This document shows positions 1 through 12,370 of a DNA stretch of 64,000 nucleotides, piece after piece. Position 1 is the first letter of the stretch. The number at the start of each line of letters is the position of its first letter. A model generated the notes under the pieces. It saw nothing but the letters and a program-made list of their open reading frames with translations, had not been told where the DNA came from and did not search any database. The stretch is from Taudactylus pleione (taxonomy: Eukaryota > Chordata > Amphibia > Anura > Myobatrachidae), in assembly GCA_031769625.1 (NCBI GenBank), contig JAUIMM010002563.1, positions 1 through 64,000 on the forward strand, given 5' to 3'. Both the position numbers and the translations under genes were made by a program.

Positions 1-1505
1 CACATCCATTGAAATTTTGAGCTGTCTGTGTTTACTACAAGAGGAGATAACACAAAGTATGCGCTTTTGTTGTTTCCATTGCTTTCAATGCATTTTGGCC
101 TAAAACGTGCAATTGCTGTTTTCTCTTAAACGCAACATGGGAGAATAACCATTTCACATCACATTTGTGGGTCTTGGTCTTCAACACATCCAGTGAAATT
201 TTGAGCTGTTTGTGTTTGCTACAAGAGGAGATAACACAATGTATGCGCTTTTGTGGTTTCCATTGCTTTCAATGCATTTTGGCCTAAAACGAGCAATTGC
301 TGTTTTCTCTTAAACGCAACATGGGAGAATAACCATTTCACATCACATTTGTGGGTCTTGGTCTTCAACACATCCAGTGAAATTTTGAGCTGTCTGTGTT
401 TGCTACAAGAGGAGATAACACAAAGTATGCGCTTTTGTGGTTTCCATTGCTTTCAATGCATTTTAGCCTAAAACGAGCAATTGCTGTTTTCTCTTAAACA
501 CAACATGGGAGAATAACCATTTCACATCACATTTGTGGGTCTTGGTCTTCAACACATCCAGTGAAATTTTGAGCTGTCTGTGTTTGCTACAAGAGGAGAT
601 AACACAAAGTATGCGCTTTTGTGGTTTCCATTGCTTTCAATGCATTTTGGCCTAAAACGTGCAATTGCAGTTTTCTCTTAAACGCAACATGGGAGAATAA
701 CCATTTCACATCACATTTGTGGGTCTTGGTCTTCAACACATCCAGTGAAATTTTGAGCTGTCTGTGTTTGCTACAAGAGGAGATAACACAAAGTATGCGC
801 TTTTGTTGTTTCCATTGCTTTCAATGCATTTTGGCCTAAAACGTGCAATTGCTGTTTTCTCTTAAACGCAACATGGGAGAATAACCATTTCACATCACAT
901 TTGTGGGTCTTGGTCTTCAGCACATCCAGTGAAATTTTGAGCTGTCTGTGTTTGCTACAAGAGGAGATAACACAAAGTATGCGCTTTTGTTATTTCCATT
1001 GCTTTCAATGCATTTTGGCCTAAAACGTGCAATTGCAGTTTTCTCTTAAACGCAACATGGGAGAATAACCATTTCACATCACATTTGTGGGTCTTGGTCT
1101 TCAACACATCCATTGAAATTTTGAGCTGTCTGTGTTTACTACAAGAGGAGATAACACAAAGTATGCGCTTTTGTTGTTTCCATTGCTTTCAATGCATTTT
1201 GGTCTAAAACGTGCAATTGCTGTTTTCTCTTAAACGCAACATGGGAGAATAACCATTTCACATCACATTTGTGGGTCTTGGTCTTCAACACATCCAGTGA
1301 AATTTTGAGCTGTCTGTGTTTGCTACAAGAGGAGATAACACAATGTATGCGCTTTTGTGGTTTCCATTGCTTTCAATGCATTTTGGCATAAAACGAGCAA
1401 TTGCTGTTTTCTCTTAAACGCAACATGGGAGAATAACCATTTCACATCACATTTGTGGGTCTTGGTCTTCAACACATCCAGTGAAATTTTGAGCTGTCTG
1501 TGTTT

Positions 1506-4500
1506 CAATGCATTTTGGCCTAAAACGAGCAATTGCTGTTTTCTCTTAAACGCAACATGGGAGCAAAACCATTTCACATCACATTTGTGGGTCTTGGTCT
1601 TCAACACATCTCGTGAAATTTTGAGCTGTCTGTGTTTGCTACAAGAGGAGATAACACAAAGTATGCGCTTTTGTTATTTCCATTGCTTTCAATGCATTTT
1701 GGCCTAAAACGTGCAATTGCAGTTTTCTCTTAAACACAACATGAGAGAAAAACCATTTCACATCACATTTGTGGGTCTTGGTCTTCAACAGATCTGGTGA
1801 AATTTTGAGCTGTCTGTGTTTGCTACAAGAGGAGATAACACAAAGTATGCGCTTTTGTGGTTTCCATTGCTTTCAATGCATTTTGGCCTAAAACGAGCAA
1901 TTGCTGTTTTCTCTTAAACGCAACATGGGAGAATAACCATTTCACATCACATTTGTGGGTCTTGGTCTTCAACACATCCAGTGAAATTTTGAGCTGTCTG
2001 TGTTTGCTACAAGAGGAGATAACACAAAGTATGCGCTTTTGTTGTTTCCATTGCTTTCAATGCATTTTGGCCTAAAACGAGCAATTGCTGTTTTCTCTTA
2101 AACGCAACATGGGAGAAAAACCATTTCACATCACATTTGTGGGTCTTGGTCTTCAACACATCCAGTGAAATTTTGAGCTGTCTGTGTTTGCTACAAGAGG
2201 AGATAACACAAAGTATGCGCTTTTGTGGTTTCCATTGCATTCAATGCATTTTGGCCTAAAACGAGCAATTGCTGTTTTCTCTTAAACGCAACATGGGAGA
2301 ATAACCATTTCACATCACATTTGTGGGTCTTGGTCTTCAGCACATCCAGTGAAATTTTGAGCTGTCTGTGTTTGCTACAAGAGGAGATAACACAAAGTAT
2401 GCGCTTTTGTTATTTCCATTGCTTTCAATGCATTTTGGCCTAAAACGTGCAATTGCAGTTTTCTCTTAAACGCAACATGGGAGAATAACCATTTCACATC
2501 ACATTTGTGGGTCTTGGTCTTCAACACATCCATTGAAATTTTGAGCTGTCTGTGTTTACTACAAGAGGAGATAACACAAAGTATGCGCTTTTGTTGTTTC
2601 CATTGCTTTCAATGCATTTTGGCCTAAAACGTGCAATTGCTGTTTTCTCTTAAACGCAACATGGGAGAATAACCATTTCACATCACATTTGTGGGTCTTG
2701 GTCTTCAACACATCCAGTGAAATTTTGAGCTGTCTGTGTTTGCTACAAGAGGAGATAACACAATGTATGCGCTTTTGTGGTTTCCATTGCTTTCAATGCA
2801 TTTTGGCATAAAACGAGCAATTGCTGTTTTCTCTTAAACGCAACATGGGAGAATAACCATTTCACATCACATTTGTGGGTCTTGGTCTTCAACACATCCA
2901 GTGAAATTTTGAGCTGTCTGTGTTTCAATGCATTTTGGCCTAAAACGAGCAATTGCTGTTTTCTCTTAAACGCAACATGGGAGCAAAACCATTTCACATC
3001 ACATTTGTGGGTCTTGGTCTTCAACACATCTCGTGAAATTTTGAGCTGTCTGTGTTTGCTACAAGAGGAGATAACACAAAGTATGCGCTTTTGTTATTTC
3101 CATTGCTTTCAATGCATTTTGGCCTAAAACGTGCAATTGCAGTTTTCTCTTAAACACAACATGAGAGAAAAACCATTTCACATCACATTTGTGGGTCTTG
3201 GTCTTCAACAGATCTGGTGAAATTTTGAGCTGTCTGTGTTTGCTACAAGAGGAGATAACACAAAGTATGCGCTTTTGTGGTTTCCATTGCTTTCAATGCA
3301 TTTTGGCCTAAAACGAGCAATTGCTGTTTTCTCTTAAACGCAACATGGGAGAATAACCATTTCACATCACATTTGTGGGTCTTGGTCTTCAACACATCCA
3401 GTGAAATTTTGAGCTGTCTGTGTTTGCTACAAGAGGAGATAACACAAAGTATGCGCTTTTGTTGTTTCCATTGCTTTCAATGCATTTTGGCCTAAAACGA
3501 GCAATTGCTGTTTTCTCTTAAACGCAACATGGGAGAAAAACCATTTCACATCACATTTGTGGGTCTTGGTCTTCAACACATCCAGTGAAATTTTGAGCTG
3601 TCTGTGTTTGCTACAAGAGGAGATAACACAAAGTATGCGCTTTTGTGGTTTCCATTGCATTCAATGCATTTTGGCCTAAAACGAGCAATTGCTGTTTTCT
3701 CTTAAACGCAACATGGGAGAATAACCATTTCACATCACATTTGTGGGTCTTGGTCTTCAACACATCCAGTGAAATTTTGAGCTGTCTGTGTTTGCTACAA
3801 GAGGAGATAACACAAAGTATGCGCTTTTGTGGTTTCCATTGCTTTCAATGCATTTTGGCCTAAAATGAGCAAATGCTGTTTTCTCTTAAACGCAACATGG
3901 GAGAATAACCATTTCACATCACATTTGTGGGTCTTGGTCTTCAGCACATCCAGTGAAATTTTGAGCTGTCTGTGTTTGCTACAAGAGGAGATAACACAAA
4001 GTATGCGCTTTTGTTATTTCCATTGCTTTCAATGCATTTTGGCCTAAAACGTGCAATTGCAGTTTTCTCTTAAACGCAACATGGGAGAATAACCATTTCA
4101 CATCACATTTGTGGGTCTTGGTCTTCAACACATCCATTGAAATTTTGAGCTGTCTGTGTTTACTACAAGAGGAGATAACACAAAGTATGCGCTTTTGTTG
4201 TTTCCATTGCTTTCAATGCATTTTGGCCTAAAACGTGCAATTGCTGTTTTCTCTTAAACGCAACATGGGAGAATAACCATTTCACATCACATTTGTGGGT
4301 CTTGGTCTTCAACACATCCAGTGAAATTTTGAGCTGTCTGTGTTTGCTACAAGAGGAGATAACACAATGTATGCGCTTTTGTGGTTTCCATTGCTTTCAA
4401 TGCATTTTGGCATAAAACGAGCAATTGCTGTTTTCTCTTAAACGCAACATGGGAGAATAACCATTTCACATCACATTTGTGGGTCTTGGTCTTCAACACA

Positions 4501-5950
4501 TCCAGTGAAATTTTGAGCTGTCTGTGTTTCAATGCCTTTTTGGCCTAAAACGAGCAATTGCTGTTTTCTCTTAAACGCAACATGAGAGCAAAACCATTTC
4601 ACATCACATTTGTGGGTCTTGGTCTTCAACAGATCTGGTGAAATTTTGAGCTGTCTGTGTTTGCTACAAGAGGAGATAACACAAAGTATGCGCTTTTGTG
4701 GTTTCCATTGCTTTCAATGCATTTTGGCCTAAAACGAGCAATTGCTGTTTTCTCTTAAACGCAACATGGGAGAATAACCATTTCACATCACATTTGTGGG
4801 TCTTGGTCTTCAACACATCCAGTGAAATTTTGAGCTGTCTGTGTTTGCTACAAGAGGAGATAACACAAAGTATGCGCTTTTGTTGTTTCCATTGCTTTCA
4901 ATGCATTTTGGCCTAAAACGAGCAATTGCTGTTTTCTCTTAAACGCAACATGGGAGAAAAACCATTTCACATCACATTTGTGGGTCTTGGTCTTCAACAC
5001 ATCCAGTGAAATTTTGAGCTGTCTGTGTTTGCTACAAGAGGAGATAACACAAAGTATGCGCTTTTGTGGTTTCCATTGCATTCAATGCATTTTGGCCTAA
5101 AACGAGCAATTGCTGTTTTCTCTTAAACGCAACATGGGAGAATAACCATTTCACATCACATTTGTGGGTCTTGGTCTTCAACACATCCAGTGAAATTTTG
5201 AGCTGTCTGTGTTTGCTACAAGAGGAGATAACACAAAGTATGCGCTTTTGTGGTTTCCATTGCTTTCAATGCATTTTGGCCTAAAATGAGCAAATGCTGT
5301 TTTCTCTTAAACGCAACATGGGAGAATAACCATTTCACATCACATTTGTGGGTCTTGGTCTTCAGCACATCCAGTGAAATTTTGAGCTGTCTGTGTTTGC
5401 TACAAGAGGAGATAACACAAAGTATGCGCTTTTGTTATTTCCATTGCTTTCAATGCATTTTGGCCTAAAACGTGCAATTGCAGTTTTCTCTTAAACGCAA
5501 CATGGGAGAATAACCATTTCACATCACATTTGTGGGTCTTGGTCTTCAACACATCCATTGAAATTTTGAGCTGTCTGTGTTTACTACAAGAGGAGATAAC
5601 ACAAAGTATGCGCTTTTGTTGTTTCCATTGCTTTCAATGCATTTTGGCCTAAAACGTGCAATTGCTGTTTTCTCTTAAACGCAACATGGGAGAATAACCA
5701 TTTCACATCACATTTGTGGGTCTTGGTCTTCAACACATCCAGTGAAATTTTGAGCTGTCTGTGTTTGCTACAAGAGGAGATAACACAATGTATGCGCTTT
5801 TGTGGTTTCCATTGCTTTCAATGCATTTTGGCATAAAACGAGCAATTGCTGTTTTCTCTTAAACGCAACATGGGAGAATAACCATTTCACATCACATTTG
5901 TGGGTCATGGTCTTCAACACATCCAGTGAAATTTTGAGCTGTCTGTGTTT
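1506..5950. repeat. Higher-order repeat of about 1420 bp with a deleted monomer
   Basis: Monomers carrying a 52-bp internal deletion have their junctions at 1506, 2926, 4530 and 5951, giving spacings of 1420, 1604 and 1421 bp. 1420 equals seven full monomers plus one of 132 bp. The 1604-bp unit has one extra 184-bp monomer near 3.65-3.86 kb, and the downstream copies gain one base in the deletion-junction monomer (CAATGCC plus five T instead of CAATGCA plus four T). Neighbouring monomers match in order between units, including the AGATCTGG monomer and the start variant ACATCCATT with TTTACTAC. Confidence 0.88.
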
Positions 5951-8900
5951 CAATGCCTTTTTGGCCTAAAACGAGCAATTGCTGTTTTCTCTTAAACGCA
6001 ACATGAGAGCAAAACCATTTCACATCACATTTGTGGGTCTTGGTCTTCAACACATCTCATGAAATTTTGAGCTGCCTGTGTTTGCTACAAGAGGAGATAA
6101 CACAAAGTATGCGCTTTTGTTATTTCCATTGCTTTCAATGCATTTTGGCCTAAAACGTGCAATTGCAGTTTTCTCTTAAACACAACATGAGAGAAAAACC
6201 ATTTCACATCACATTTGTGGGTCTTGGTCTTCAACAGATCTGGTGAAATTTTGAGCTGTCTGTGTTTGCTACAAGAGGAGATAACACAAAGTATGCGCTT
6301 TTGTGGTTTCCATTGCTTTCAATGCATTTTGGCCTAAAACGAGCAATTGCTGTTTTCTCTTAAATGCAACATGGGAGAATAACCATTTCACATCACATTT
6401 GTGGGTCTTGGTCTTCAACACATCCAGTGAAATTTTGAGCTGTCTGTGTTTGCTACAAGAGGAGATAACACAAAGTATGCGCTTTTGTTGTTTCCATTGC
6501 TTTCAATGCATTTTGGCCTAAAACGAGCAATTGCTGTTTTCTCTTAAACGCAACATGGGAGAAAAACCATTTCACATCACATTTGTGGGTCTTGGTCTTC
6601 AACACATCCAGTGAAATTTTGAGCTGTCTGTATTTGCTACAAGAGGAGATAACACAAAGTATGCGCTTTTGTGGTTTCCATTGCATTCAATGCATTTTGG
6701 CCTAAAACGAGCAATTGCTGTTTTCTCTTAAACGCAACATGGGAGAATAACCATTTCACATCACATTTGTGGGTCTTGGTCTTCAACACATCCAGTGAAA
6801 TTTTGAGCTGTCTGTGTTTGCTACTAGAGGAGATAACACAAAGTATGCGCTTTTGTGGTTTCCATTGCTTTCAATGCATTTTGGCCTAAAACGAGCAATT
6901 GCTGTTTTCTCTTAAACGCAACATGGGAGAATAACCATTTCACATCACATTTGTGGGTCTTGGTCTTCAACACATCCAGTGAAATTTTGAGCTGTCTGTG
7001 TTTGCTACAAGAGGAGATAACACAAAGTATGCGCTTTTGTGGTTTCCATTGCTTTCAATGCATTTTGGCCTAAAACGAGCAATTGCTGTTTTCTCTTAAA
7101 AGCAACAAGGGAGAAAAACCATTTCACATCACATTTGTGGGTCTTGGTCTTCAACACATCTCGTGAAATTTTGAGCTGTCTGTGTTTGCTACAAGAGGAG
7201 ATAACACAAAGTATGCGCTTTTGTTATTTCCATTGCTTTCAATGCATTTTGGCCTAAAACGTGCAATTGCAGTTTTCTCTTAAACGCAACATGGGAGAAT
7301 AACTATTTCACATCACATTTGTGGGTCTTGGTCTTCAACACATCCAGTGAAATTTTGAGCTGTCTGTGTTTGCTACAAGAGGAGATAACACAAAGTATGC
7401 GCTTTTGTGGTTTCCATTGCTTTCAATGCATTTTGGCCTAAAACGAGCAATTGCTGTTTTCTCTTAAACGCAACATGGGAGAATAACCATTTCACATCAC
7501 ATTTGTGGGTCTTGGTCTTCAACACATCCAGTGAAATTTTGAGCTGTCTGTGTTTGCTACAAGAGGAGATAACACAAAGTATGCGCTTTTGTTGTTTCCA
7601 TTGCTTTCAATGCATTTTGGCCTAAAACGAGCAATTGCTGTTTTCTCTTAAACGCAACATGGGAGAATAACCATTTCACATCACATTTGTGGGTCTTGGT
7701 CTTCAACACATCCAGTGAAATTTTGAGCTGTCTGTGTTTGCTACAAGAGGAGATAACACAAAGTATGCGCTTTTGTGGTTTCCATTGCTTTCAATGCATT
7801 TTGGCCTAAAACGAGCAATTGCTGTTTTCTCTTAAACACAACATGGGAGAAAAACCATTTCACATCACATTTGTGGGTCTTGGTCTTCAACACATCTCGT
7901 GAAATTTTGAGCTGTCTGTGTTTGCTACAAGAGGAGATAACACAAAGTATGTGCTTTTGTTATTTCCATTGCTTTCAATGCATTTTGGCCTAAAACGAGC
8001 AATTGCTGTTTTCTCTTAAACGCAACATGGGAGAATAACCATTTCACATGACATTTGTGGGTCTTGGTCTTCAACACATCCAGTGAAAATTTGAGCTGTC
8101 TGTGTTTGCTACAAGAGGAGATAACACAAAGTATGCGCTTTTGTTGTTTCCATTGCTTTCAATGCATTTTGGCCTAAAACGAGCAATTGCTGTTTTCTCT
8201 TAAACGCAACATGGGAGAATAACCATTTCACATCACATTTGTGGGTCTTGGTCTTCAACACATCCAGTGAAATTTTGAGCTGTCTGTGTTTGCTACAAGA
8301 GGAGATAACACAAAGTATGCGCTTTTGTGGTTTCCATTGCTTTCAATGCATTTTGGCCTAAAACGAGCAATTGCTGTTTTCTCTTAAACGCAACATGGGA
8401 GAATAACCATTTCACATCACATTTGTGGGTCTTGGTCTTCAACACATCCAGTGAAATTTTGAGCTGTCTGTGTTTGCTACAAGAGGAGATAACACAAAGT
8501 ATGCGCTTTTGTGGTTTCCATTGCTTTCAATGCATTTTGGCCTAAAACGAGCAATTGCTGTTTTCTCTTAAACGCAACATGGGAGAAAAACCATTTCACA
8601 TCACATTTGTGGGTCTTGGTCTTCAACACATCTCGTGAAATTTTGAGCTGTCTGTGTTTGCTACAAGAGGAGATAACACAAAGTATGCGCTTTTGTTATT
8701 TCCATTGCTTTCAATGCATTTTGGCCTAAAACGAGCAAATGCTGTTTTCTCTTAAACGCAACATGGGAGAATAACCATTTCACATCACATTTGTGGGTCT
8801 TGGTCTTCAACACATCCATTGAAATTTTGAGCTGTCTGTGTTTACTACAAGAGGAGATAACACAAAGTATGCGCTTTTGTTGTTTCCATTGCTTTCAATG

Positions 8901-9210
8901 CATTTTGGCCTAAAACGTGCAATTGCTGTTTTCTCTTAAACGCAACATGGGAGAATAACCATTTCACATCACATTTGTGGGTCTTGGTCTTCAACACATC
9001 CAGTGAAATTTTGAGCTGTCTGTGTTTGCTACAAGAGGAGATAACACAATGTATGCGCTTTTGTGGTTTCCATTGCTTTCAATGCATTTTGGCATAAAAC
9101 GAGCAATTGCTGTTTTCTCTTAAACGCAACATGGGAGAATAACCATTTCACATCACATTTGTGGGTCTTGGTCTTCAACACATCCAGTGAAATTTGAGCT
9201 GTCTGTGTTT
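5951..9210. repeat. Satellite, mixed monomer order, includes the LINE empty-site paralogue
   Basis: This stretch is ordinary 184-bp satellite with short two-monomer alternations. It contains the block around 7.06-8.73 kb that matches both flanks of the LINE. Distinctive variants here are AAAAGCAACAAGGG near 7098, AATAACTATT near 7298 and AAACACAACATGGGAG near 7836, which recur next to the insertion at 45151, 45351 and 53034. No gene is seen. Confidence 0.85.
7691..7700. other. Empty paralogue of the LINE insertion site
   Basis: The left flank of the LINE (about 45.11-45.747 kb) aligns to about 7.06-7.694 kb with a constant offset of 38053. The right flank (52896-53927) aligns to 7698-8729 with a constant offset of 45198. 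Both flanks therefore meet here, at GGGT-CTT-GGT. Bases 7695-7697 (CTT) are the only ones lost at the occupied site. The site sits inside the doubled GGTCTT hexamer, so the breakpoints could shift slightly if a target duplication was later lost. Confidence 0.85.
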
Positions 9211-12200
9211 CAATGCCTTTTTGGCCTAAAACGAGCAATTGCTGTTTTCTCTTAAACGCAACATGGGAGAATAACCATTTCACATCACATTTGTGGGTCT
9301 TGGTCTTCAACACATCCAGTGAAATTTTGAGCTGTCTGTGTTTGCTACAAGAGGAGATAACACAAAGTATGCGCTTTTGTGGTTTCCATTGCTTTCAATG
9401 CATTTTGGCCTAAAACGAGCAATTGCTGTTTTCTCTTAAACGCAACATGGGAGAATAACCATTTCACATCACATTTGTGCGTCTTGGTCTTCAGCACATC
9501 CAGTGAAATTTTGAGCTGTCTGTGTTTGCTACAAGAGGAGATAACACAAAGTATGCGCTTTTGTTATTTCCATTGCTTTCAATGCATTTTGGCCTAAAAC
9601 GTGCAATTGCAGTTTTCTCTTAAACGCAACATGGGAGAATAACCATTTCACATCACATTTGTGGGTCTTGGTCTTCAACACATCCATTGAAATTTTGAGC
9701 TGTCTGTGTTTACTACAAGAGGAGATAACACAAAGTATGCGCTTTTGTTGTTTCCATTGCTTTCAATGCATTTTGGCCTAAAACGTGCAATTGCTGTTTT
9801 CTCTTAAACGCAACATGGGAGAATAACCATTTCACATCACATTTGTGGGTCTTGGTCTTCAACACATCCAGTGAAATTTTGAGCTGTCTGTGTTTGCTAC
9901 AAGAGGAGATAACACAATGTATGCGCTTTTGTGGTTTCCATTGCTTTCAATGCATTTTGGCATAAAACGAGCAATTGCTGTTTTCTCTTAAACGCAACAT
10001 GGGAGAATAACCATTTCACATCACATTTGTGGGTCTTGGTCTTCAACACATCCAGTGAAATTTTGAGCTGTCTGTGTTTCAATGCCTTTTTGGCCTAAAA
10101 CGAGCAATTGCTGTTTTCTCTTAAACGCAACATGGGAGCAAAACCATTTCACATCAAATTTGTGGGTCTTGGTCTTCAACACATCTCGTGAAATTTTGAG
10201 CTGTCTGTGTTTGCTACAAGAGGAGATAACACAAAGTATGCGCTTTTGTTATTTCCATTGCTTTCAATGCATTTTGGCCTAAAACGTGCAATTGCAGTTT
10301 TCTCTTAAACACAACATGAGAGAAAAACCATTTCACATCACATTTGTGGGTCTTGGTCTTCAACAGATCTGGTGAAATTTTGAGCTGTCTGTGTTTGCTA
10401 CAAGAGGAGATAACACAATGTATGCGCTTTTGTGGTTTCCATTGCTTTCAATGCATTTTGGCATAAAACGAGCAATTGCTGTTTTCTCTTAAACGCAACA
10501 TGGGAGAATAACCATTTCACATCACATTTGTGGGTCTTGGTCTTCAACACATCCAGTGAAATTTTGAGCTGTCTGTGTTTGCTACTAGAGGAGATAACAC
10601 AAAGTATGCGCTTTTGTGGTTTCCATTGCTTTCAATGCATTTTGGCCTAAAACGAGCAATTGCTGTTTTCTCTTAAACGCAACATGGGAGAATAACCATT
10701 TCACATCACATTTGTGGGTCTTGGTCTTCAACACATCCAGTGAAATTTTGAGCTGTCTGTGTTTGCTACAAGAGGAGATAACACAAAGTATGCGCTTTTG
10801 TGGTTTCCATTGCTTTCAATGCATTTTGGCCTAAAACGAGCAATTGCTGTTTTCTCTTAAACGCAACATGGGAGAAAAACCATTTCACATCACATTTGTG
10901 GGTCTTGGTCTTCAACACATCTCGTGAAATTTTGAGCTGTCTGTGTTTGCTACAAGAGGAGATAACACAAAGTATGCGCTTTTGTTATTTCCATTGCTTT
11001 CAATGCATTTTGGCCTAAAACGAGCAAATGCTGTTTTCTCTTAAACGCAACATGGGAGAATAACCATTTCACATCACATTTGTGGGTCTTGGTCTTCAAC
11101 ACATCCATTGAAATTTTGAGCTGTCTGTGTTTACTACAAGAGGAGATAACACAAAGTATGCGCTTTTGTTGTTTCCATTGCTTTCAATGCATTTTGGCCT
11201 AAAACGTGCAATTGCTGTTTTCTCTTAAACGCAACATGGGAGAATAACCATTTCACATCACATTTGTGGGTCTTGGTCTTCAACACATCCAGTGAAATTT
11301 TGAGCTGTCTGTGTTTACTACAAGAGGAGATAACACAAAGTATGCGCTTTTGTTGTTTCCATTGCTTTCAATGCATTTTGGCCTAAAACGTGCAATTGCT
11401 GTTTTCTCTTAAACGCAACATGGGAGAATAACCATTTCACATCACATTTGTGGGTCTTGGTCTTCAACACATCCAGTGAAATTTTGAGCTGTCTGTGTTT
11501 CAATGCCTTTTTGGCCTAAAACGAGCAATTGCTGTTTTCTCTTAAACGCAACATGGGAGAATAACCATTTCACATCACATTTGTGGGTCTTGGTCTTCAA
11601 CACATCCAGTGAAATTTTGAGCTGTCTGTGTTTGCTACAAGAGGAGATAACACAAAGTATGCGCTTTTGTGGTTTCCATTGCTTTCAATGCATTTTGGCC
11701 TAAAACGAGCAAATGCTGTTTTCTCTTAAACGCAACATGGGAGAATAACCATTTCACATCACATTTGTGGGTCTTGGTCTTCAGCACATCCAGTGAAATT
11801 TTGAGCTGTCTGTGTTTGCTACAAGAGGAGATAACACAAAGTATGCGCTTTTGTTATTTCCATTGCTTTCAATGCATTTTGGCCTAAAACGTGCAATTGC
11901 AGTTTTCTCTTAAACGCAACATGGGAGAATAACCATTTCACATCACATTTGTGGGTCTTGGTCTTCAACACATCCATTGAAATTTTGAGCTGTCTGTGTT
12001 TACTACAAGAGGAGATAACACAAAGTATGCGCTTTTGTTGTTTCCATTGCTTTCAATGCATTTTGGCCTAAAACGTGCAATTGCTGTTTTCTCTTAAACG
12101 CAACATGGGAGAATAACCATTTCACATCACATTTGTGGGTCTTGGTCTTCAACACATCCAGTGAAATTTTGAGCTGTCTGTGTTTGCTACAAGAGGAGAT

Positions 12201-12370
12201 AACACAATGTATGCGCTTTTGTGGTTTCCATTGCTTTCAATGCATTTTGGCATAAAACGAGCAATTGCTGTTTTCTCTTAAACGCAACATGGGAGAATAA
12301 CCATTTCACATCACATTTGTGGGTCTTGGTCTTCAACACATCCAGTGAAATTTTGAGCTGTCTGTGTTTC
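9211..12370. repeat. Higher-order repeat alternating 869 and 1421 bp (period 2290)
   Basis: Deletion-bearing monomers have junctions at 9211, 10080, 11501 and 12370, so spacings run 869, 1421, 869 and the pattern repeats with a period of 2290 bp. 869 equals four full monomers plus one of 133 bp. The monomer just before 9211 has also lost one T (AATTTGAGC). The part from 11.3 kb onward is the source-like copy of the block at 54.2-59.2 kb. Confidence 0.83.
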
